Shown in pieces: positions 61,701-64,000 of a stretch of DNA of 64,000 nucleotides; within the stretch, counting starts at the first letter, position 1; every line of letters begins with the position of its first letter. The stretch lies in contig NC_047064.1 of assembly GCF_902459465.1 (NCBI RefSeq), positions 10,318,476 to 10,382,475 of the forward strand, in the 5' to 3' direction. A model generated the notes under the pieces. The model was not told the DNA's origin. It ran no database searches and saw only the letters and a program-made list of their open reading frames with translations. Source of the DNA: Asterias rubens. Taxonomy: Eukaryota > Echinodermata > Asteroidea > Forcipulatida > Asteriidae. A program made the position numbers and the translations under genes.

Positions 61701-63384
61701 TTTGTGCTTAAGCAGCTGTTTTGAAATTGGACCCTAGTGCTTGACCAATGAAATGTTTATTATGTCTTGTCACAGCATTCACATGAATCACACCATTATT
61801 GGTTATTACACAAACCAATGTACCACTCGTGGTTCGACAGGAAAATGTGCAAACAGTTGGTCATAACGTTGGCTGATTTGAAGATACTTTCACATTCAGA
61901 GTGCAGTCCTAACCAGTCAGAACTGACTTGACTTCATTGATTTGTACAACGTGTACATTCCAAAAATAAACCATCTAATATTTGTTTTAAAGGCAGTGGA
62001 CACTATTGGTAATTGTCAAAGACTAGCCTTCAACAGTTGGTGTATCTCAACATGCATAAAATGACAAACTTGTGCACATTTGAGCTCAATCGGTCATCGA
62101 ACTTGCGAGAAAATAATGAAAGAAAAAAACACCCTTGTCTCATGAAGTTGTGTGCATTTAGATCACGCCTGATACTTCACGGAGGCAACGGAGGCGATTG
62201 CCTCCATTGCCCCTTGTCATTGCCTTGGTGCCCTTGAAATGCTCCAGTAGAAATTTACATTTTCCTCATAGATAGCCCTTTGCCAAAGAGGAAATGCCTT
62301 GGTGCCCTTGCCCTTTCAAAAACAAAGCATACAGCCCTGTTAGATGGTTGATTTTGAAATTCGTGGAAAATTACTTCTTGCTCGAAAACTATGGCACTTC
62401 AGAGGGAGCCGTTTCTCACAATGTTTTATACCATCAACCTCTCCCCATTACTCGTTACAAAGTAAGGTTTTATGCTGATAATTATTTTGAGTAATTACCA
62501 ATAGTGTCCACTGCCTTTAATTCATCTCATACATTTTTATTGAGCCTTCATAACATTATCTTATCCTTGTTCCATTTACCACTTGATACCATTCACTAAG
62601 CCCTGCACAAGCCTTGAAATCGCCCACTGCACCCACAGCCATTGTCGTGGTGCCCTGTGCGTTTGCTCTGGTGTCCTTTACAAAGTTCTGATACAAATTC
62701 ACATTTTCCACATAGAAAGTGTCCCTTCCCAGAGGAAAACTGCTGTCCCTTCAAGAGCAAACTTCAAGGGCCTGCCTGCTATAATTATTCTGGCACCGTA
62801 GATCATGGTCCTTAAAGGGCCTATGTACTTTTTGTAGGACAAAAAAACACAATGTCTACAGATTTACACTAAACTTACACCGTTTGAAGATAATGATAGT
62901 AGAAAGCTTCCCTGAAAATACTAGTTTCTGAGGTGCTGTAGTTTTTGAGAAATGAGTAAAACAAAGTCATGAAATTAATTTTTGTTTCAGGAAAGTTATT
63001 TTAAGATGTAACAAAGTTTTTTTTACATAAAATTGTTTTACTCATTTCTCAAAAACTACAGCACCTCTTCAACTAATGTTTAAGATACACTTTCTACTTT
63101 CATTATCTTCAAATGGTGTAAGTTTTATGTAAATCAGTGTGTTTTGTGTAACAAAAAGTACTCAAATCCATTAATATTTGCATAGTGTTATAGTTGGAAA
63201 ACATTGTTAGCCAAATGTGAAAGTATCTTTGACCAATGAAACAGGTGTATTTGATCATAAATGGGTTTGAAATGTAACAAACAAAATGTCCACCCCTACT
63301 GGACACAATCTGATTGGATCAAAGTAAGCTTAGATCAAAGGTAAATCATACAAAATGTACCTCTCCCTGTGAAGGTTTAGCATC
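47813..63384 (-). CDS. TRAF3IP1: TRAF3-interacting protein 1 / IFT54, last nine exons (5' part beyond window)
   Basis: Exons in transcript order: 63361-63384, 59054-59138, 57035-57052, 52882-52966, 52186-52269, 50377-50494, 49648-49758, 48926-49149, 47813-47969. They total 906 nt (301 codons plus TGA), with GT-AG introns and matching phases. The product is the C-terminal half of IFT54 (MIP-T3), a subunit of the intraflagellar transport B complex that builds cilia, contacts IFT20 through its C-terminal coiled coil and also binds TRAF3. Diagnostic stretches are RIPRPTSAKGQRRRP, PRPSSARPAPPRVKKQD, EHGGLVKKILETKKELE, LGKIMDYLQEDVDSMQKELE and TVKASILRNDDKTAKML. The N-terminal CH-like, microtubule-binding domain is not in view. 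Confidence 0.93.
48250..48360 (-). repeat. SINE body fragment
   Basis: On the minus strand ATCCTGGTCATGACACGTGTG, AGAGCAAGACGC and TTCTCTTCACCCAGGGTATAC match SINE body sequence. Confidence 0.5.
48376..48708. mobile_element. Family A-related MITE (AGGGAAGGTACAC end) at TTAA
   Basis: TTAA then AGGGAAGGTACACATTTAG. The interior is typical of family A (GTCAAAGACCAGTGTTCTC, TTTATACTATCAACAGC). The right end is GATATTTCCCT followed by TTTAA. A divergent subfamily. Confidence 0.65.
49925..50215. repeat. GCTTAC-rich foldback, family D-like
   Basis: Contains CCCGTAAGCAAATTTGTGTGCTTACAG, TGCTTACGGTAAACAGC and TAAGCACAAAACGGCTGCTTC, and ends ATGAAATTTGGCC. Diverged from the 14385 type. Confidence 0.5.
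50377..63384 (-). CDS. TRAF3IP1: IFT54 visible exons 1-6: disordered, charged linker
   Basis: Residues 1-138 of the visible fragment are low complexity: basic and Pro-rich (NRIPRPTSAKGQRRRP, LPRPSSARPAPPRVKKQD) and acidic (NSEDEDDIFVVEDSTPAVEEDA) patches alternate. Two exons are very short (63361-63384, 24 nt; 57035-57052, 18 nt), both readable only through neighbours' phases. The two RPxSA(K/R) repeats in different exons resemble each other. This linker separates the N-terminal domain from the coiled coil in the family. Confidence 0.85.
50565..50825 (+). repeat. tRNA-derived SINE
   Basis: TGTCATGATAAGAACACCCGAC, CAAGCTCTGGTGTTTCTG, GTGTGGGTTTGAGTCCCGG head, then AAAGAACACAGTGCACTTAT and GGAATAGGTCTAATACTTC. 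It sits in the intron before IFT54 exon 50377-50494. Confidence 0.65.
50972..51098. repeat. Hairpin around GGTGGCAGCAGACTTACC
   Basis: GGTGGCAGCAGACTTACCAG and CCATTGTT pair with AACAATGG and CTGGTAAGTCTGCTGCCACC. The pairing extends weakly outwards (GACTTTGAGGC/GCCTCTTGAAAGTC). Confidence 0.75.
51220..51370 (+). repeat. SINE 5' part
   Basis: GGGTGTCATAGCTGTGTGG head, GTGGGTACAAATCCGAATGC and CACTTGTGTCCTTGAGCAAG. It is cut off where the 51368 hairpin starts. Confidence 0.55.
51368..51508. repeat. Inverted repeat 51368-51508
   Basis: GTGCTTGG, ACACTCGGTTTAATACCAGTTGCAG at the left are matched by CTGCAACTGGTTTTTAACAGAGTG and CCAAGCAC at the right. The centre is GATAATTACCCGAG.. GGGTTATTATC. 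Confidence 0.7.
52002..52150. repeat. Family C MITE, right half
   Basis: ACTCATCTCTTAAAAAATACAGC, AAGGGAAACTTTCTACTATC and TTGTACAAAAGGTACCCAAAC match the right half of family C. Confidence 0.6.
52583..52636. repeat. Family E half copy
   Basis: AACTCGTCCTAACTAAAGATAAG and CTTAACTCTCTGTGAAATCCACCCC match one arm only. Confidence 0.5.
52693..52845. repeat. AGATGGATTACACTAAGCG foldback MITE
   Basis: The left end TAGATGGATTACACTAAGCG pairs with CGCTTAGTGCAATCCATCTA at the right. Inner arms (GCGCCATCAATCGCC / GGCGGACGATGACGC) are weaker. Related to 8415-8735. Confidence 0.7.
53068..53160. repeat. Family K repeat
   Basis: GGCCTTGGTGCCCCTTCAG, ACAGACTTTCCAATTGC and ATGGCCTTGCCCTC match the 9100 copy. 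Confidence 0.5.
53729..54085. mobile_element. Family J MITE flanked by TTAA
   Basis: TTAA (53725-53728) precedes AGGAACATTACAGAATTGG, and the right end CCAATTCTGTAACGTTCCT is followed by TTAA (54086-54089). The interior (ACAAACCTGTAGAAGTTTGAG) also appears as a fragment at about 42045-42085. No coding capacity. Confidence 0.8.
54512..54723. mobile_element. Family I MITE (AATAAGCCTTTTTGAG ends)
   Basis: AATAAGCCTTTTTGAGGT at the left and ATCTCAAAAAGGCTTATT at the right are terminal inverted repeats. The inside shares GCGACTGATGCCACGCTCAC with 3400-3510. Confidence 0.7.
54996..55502. repeat. Older foldback element hosting a family D copy
   Basis: GGCCGAATTTCATAAAGCC at the left and GGCTTTGTGAAATTGGG-like sequence (55484-55500) at the right, with GTAAGCAA motifs inside. 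The family D element (55181-55400) interrupts it. Confidence 0.5.
55181..55400. repeat. Family D foldback repeat
   Basis: GGACCAATTTCATTGCTCTG at the left and CAGAGCCATGAAACTGGGCCC at the right. GCTTACAGAATTTTGGCTTC and the CGCTTGCACGTAAGCGGGGAA segment lie inside. Confidence 0.75.
55800..55985. repeat. Family K-like repeat
   Basis: GGGCAAGGCCTGGAAGTTTA, GGGCAATGCCATTTTTTTC, GGGAAACTACTAAAGGGG and CATGGCCCTTTG are the reverse complement of the GCCTTGCCCTTT pattern of family K. Confidence 0.4.
55998..56175. mobile_element. Family G MITE
   Basis: TTAAGCCCGGTTTACACTTCC and GAAGTATGAACCGGGC are terminal inverted repeats. GCGAATGCGAAGCGAATTTG and its mirror CAACATTGGCTTCGCATTTG lie just inside. 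Confidence 0.7.
56396..56744. mobile_element. Family A MITE
   Basis: AGGCAGTGGACACTATTGG and CCAATAGTGTCCAGTGTCT ends. A small internal deletion removes part of the AGCATCTGAAAGCACACAAC region. Confidence 0.8.
57824..58180. mobile_element. Family F MITE (TGTGACCCACTCTGTG ends)
   Basis: The left terminal repeat TGTGACCCACTCTGTGAAAA continues as TGAGTCAGATGT, and the right end is its complement with two or three changes, giving arms of about 32 bp. The interior has no ORF. Confidence 0.8.
58535..58620 (-). repeat. tRNA-derived SINE head relic
   Basis: On the minus strand AGCCCAGTTGGTAGATTG (box A-like) and GATCATTGGTTCAAATCC (box B-like) with a TTGGCACGTTAAACTGG middle. A TTATTATTATT tail lies nearby at 58511-58530. 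Confidence 0.5.
59670..59998. mobile_element. Family A-related MITE (AGGCACGTGACAGTG end)
   Basis: TTTAA then AGGCACGTGACAGTGAACACC; right end GGTGTCAGTGCCTTCAA. Interior TTGGTAATTGTCAAAGACC and TTTTATACTAAGC are family A. Confidence 0.65.
60015..60392. mobile_element. Family A MITE, full length with TTAA on both sides
   Basis: TTAA (60011-60014), AGACACTGGACACTATTGG ... CCAATAGTGTCCACTGCCT, TTAA (60393-60396). The clearest example of the target duplication for this family. Confidence 0.85.
61010..61356. repeat. 347-bp near-perfect palindrome
   Basis: Left arm (about 61010-61172) and right arm (about 61192-61356) are reverse complements with few mismatches (for example CCTTGTCCAAGGCTCTTTACG against CGTAAAGAGTCTTGGACAAGG). 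The loop is about 20 nt. The similar ORFs on both strands are mirror images caused by the symmetry. Confidence 0.85.
61560..61735. repeat. Foldback with AATTTCATAGAGCTGCTT ends
   Basis: GGCCAATTTCATAGAGCTGC at the left and AGCAGCTGTTTTGAAATTGG at the right pair. GCTAAGCAAAAATAAGCAGG lies inside. Related to 45657 and 48845-48915. Confidence 0.55.
61991..62516. mobile_element. Family A MITE split by a family K insertion
   Basis: TTAA (61987-61990), AGGCAGTGGACACTATTGG ... CCAATAGTGTCCACTGCCT, TTAA (62517-62520). About 180 bp of family K sequence (62164-62340) replaces part of the centre. Confidence 0.8.
62164..62340. repeat. Family K repeat, best copy
   Basis: ACGCCTGATACTTCACGGAGG, GAGGCGATTGCCTCC, CATTGCCTTGGTGCCCTTG, CAGTAGAAATTTACATTTTCC and AAATGCCTTGGTGCCCTTGCC. 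A related copy follows at 62608-62790. Confidence 0.6.
62815..63172. mobile_element. Family C MITE, full length
   Basis: TTAA then AGGGCCTATGTACTTTTTGT; arms are mirrored through GAGAAATGAGTAAAACAAAG and TTTTACTCATTTCTCAAAAA; right end ACAAAAAGTACTCAAATCC. About 358 bp, palindromic throughout. Confidence 0.7.
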
Positions 63385-63539
63385 CTGTAATAGAAACATA
63401 ATCAAAAGAATGATTCATCAACACCCATGTTTTATATTACTGCGCTTCACCTCTTATAGCTGATCTATCATTGTTTCACTGACGCAACACATTGCTGCTG
63501 TCAACTTACAAGCGGGACAACGCAGCATTGCCTACATTT

Positions 63540-63625
63540 TATAAACATTTCTCAGGACAACTGAGAAACATTCTCAGGCGACTGAGAAACAATTCTCAGG
63601 TCAACTGAGAAACATTTATCAGGAC
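63540..63625. repeat. Short minisatellite (TTCTCAGG..ACTGAGAAACA)
   Basis: About three and a half units of 23-25 bp, each containing TCTCAGG and ACTGAGAAAC, which also makes small hairpins. Confidence 0.75.
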
Positions 63626-64000
63626 TAAGCTTGGGCGATATCGATTTATTTTATTCACGATATATCGCCGAAAATATATCGCGATATTCGATATAATTGC
63701 GATTAATTAAATTTGACATCATCAGTCTTCAAACTCCCAGTGAAAGTTGTAGAAGAGACAGTCATAGCATAAGAGAGGTGTTCTAATGACCTATTCTTCT
63801 GGTTTTACTCCAAACCTATGGGGTGCAAGATGTCTCAGCAAGGAAAAACATCGCTATATTGCGATACTTAATCGATATTGCGATATCGCAATATATCGCA
63901 ATATATCGATATTTCGATTAAAACCAAATCGATCCGATATCGAAATCGTTTCCAAATTAGTATCGCGATATTCGATAATACCGTGGTATCGCCTAAGCTT
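63626..64000. mobile_element. MITE with GGGCGATATCG ends (GATA/ATCG-rich)
   Basis: AAGCTTGGGCGATATCGA at 63626 pairs with TGGTATCGCCTAAGCTT at the window edge. Both ends are ATATCG-rich (TATATCGCGATATTCGATA), with a unique centre (63710-63840). The target duplication cannot be checked because the element reaches the last base. Confidence 0.6.

Overview
This is animal nuclear DNA. Genes are split into many short exons with GT-AG introns, the sequence is AT-rich, and most intronic and intergenic DNA is made of dispersed repeats (foldback MITEs, tRNA-derived SINEs, a CR1/L2-like LINE fragment and a piggyBac transposase). A membrane-anchored receptor with seven C-type lectin-like domains (CTLDs) and a metallothionein beginning MPD, as in sea urchins, point to an echinoderm. 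A sea star is my best guess from general impression, not from a search.

Three host genes can be read exon by exon, all on the minus strand. (1) 27556 down to 3254: a complete 24-exon gene for a 1090-residue secreted-then-anchored protein with a signal peptide, seven CTLDs, a Thr/Ser/Pro stalk and a C-terminal hydrophobic segment. (2) 41743 down to 34135: a complete three-exon metallothionein (72 residues, 21 Cys, two similar halves) with a TATA-like box and metal-response-element cores upstream. (3) 63384 down to 47813: the last nine exons (301 residues) of TRAF3IP1/IFT54, an intraflagellar transport subunit, whose 5' part lies beyond the right edge. In all three models the codon phase agrees at every junction. 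The genes do different jobs (surface recognition, metal binding, cilium assembly), and nothing suggests co-regulation beyond shared strand.

Layout. 1-3253: 3' part of a piggyBac transposase ORF, then TTAA-flanked foldback elements. 3254-27556: lectin gene with repeat-rich introns. 27557-34134: intergenic, with a LINE relic, SINEs and a repeat family carrying a hammerhead-ribozyme-like motif. 34135-41743: metallothionein, whose 6.9-kb first intron contains internal segmental duplications and an intact SINE with a 12-bp target duplication. 41744-47812: intergenic and/or a long IFT54 3' UTR, containing four tandem palindromes. 47813-64000: IFT54 3' half, ending in a MITE.

The least expected signals are (a) three stem-loops with the same architecture (3-4 bp stem, 8-nt core, 5-6 bp stem-loop, GAAACGTY, closing stem), which look like decayed hammerhead ribozymes; (b) at least four different MITE families that all start AGG and sit at TTAA, in the same window as a piggyBac transposase; (c) an array of four palindromes inside one pair of inverted repeats; and (d) the lectin domains, none of which keeps both halves of the classical sugar/calcium motif.
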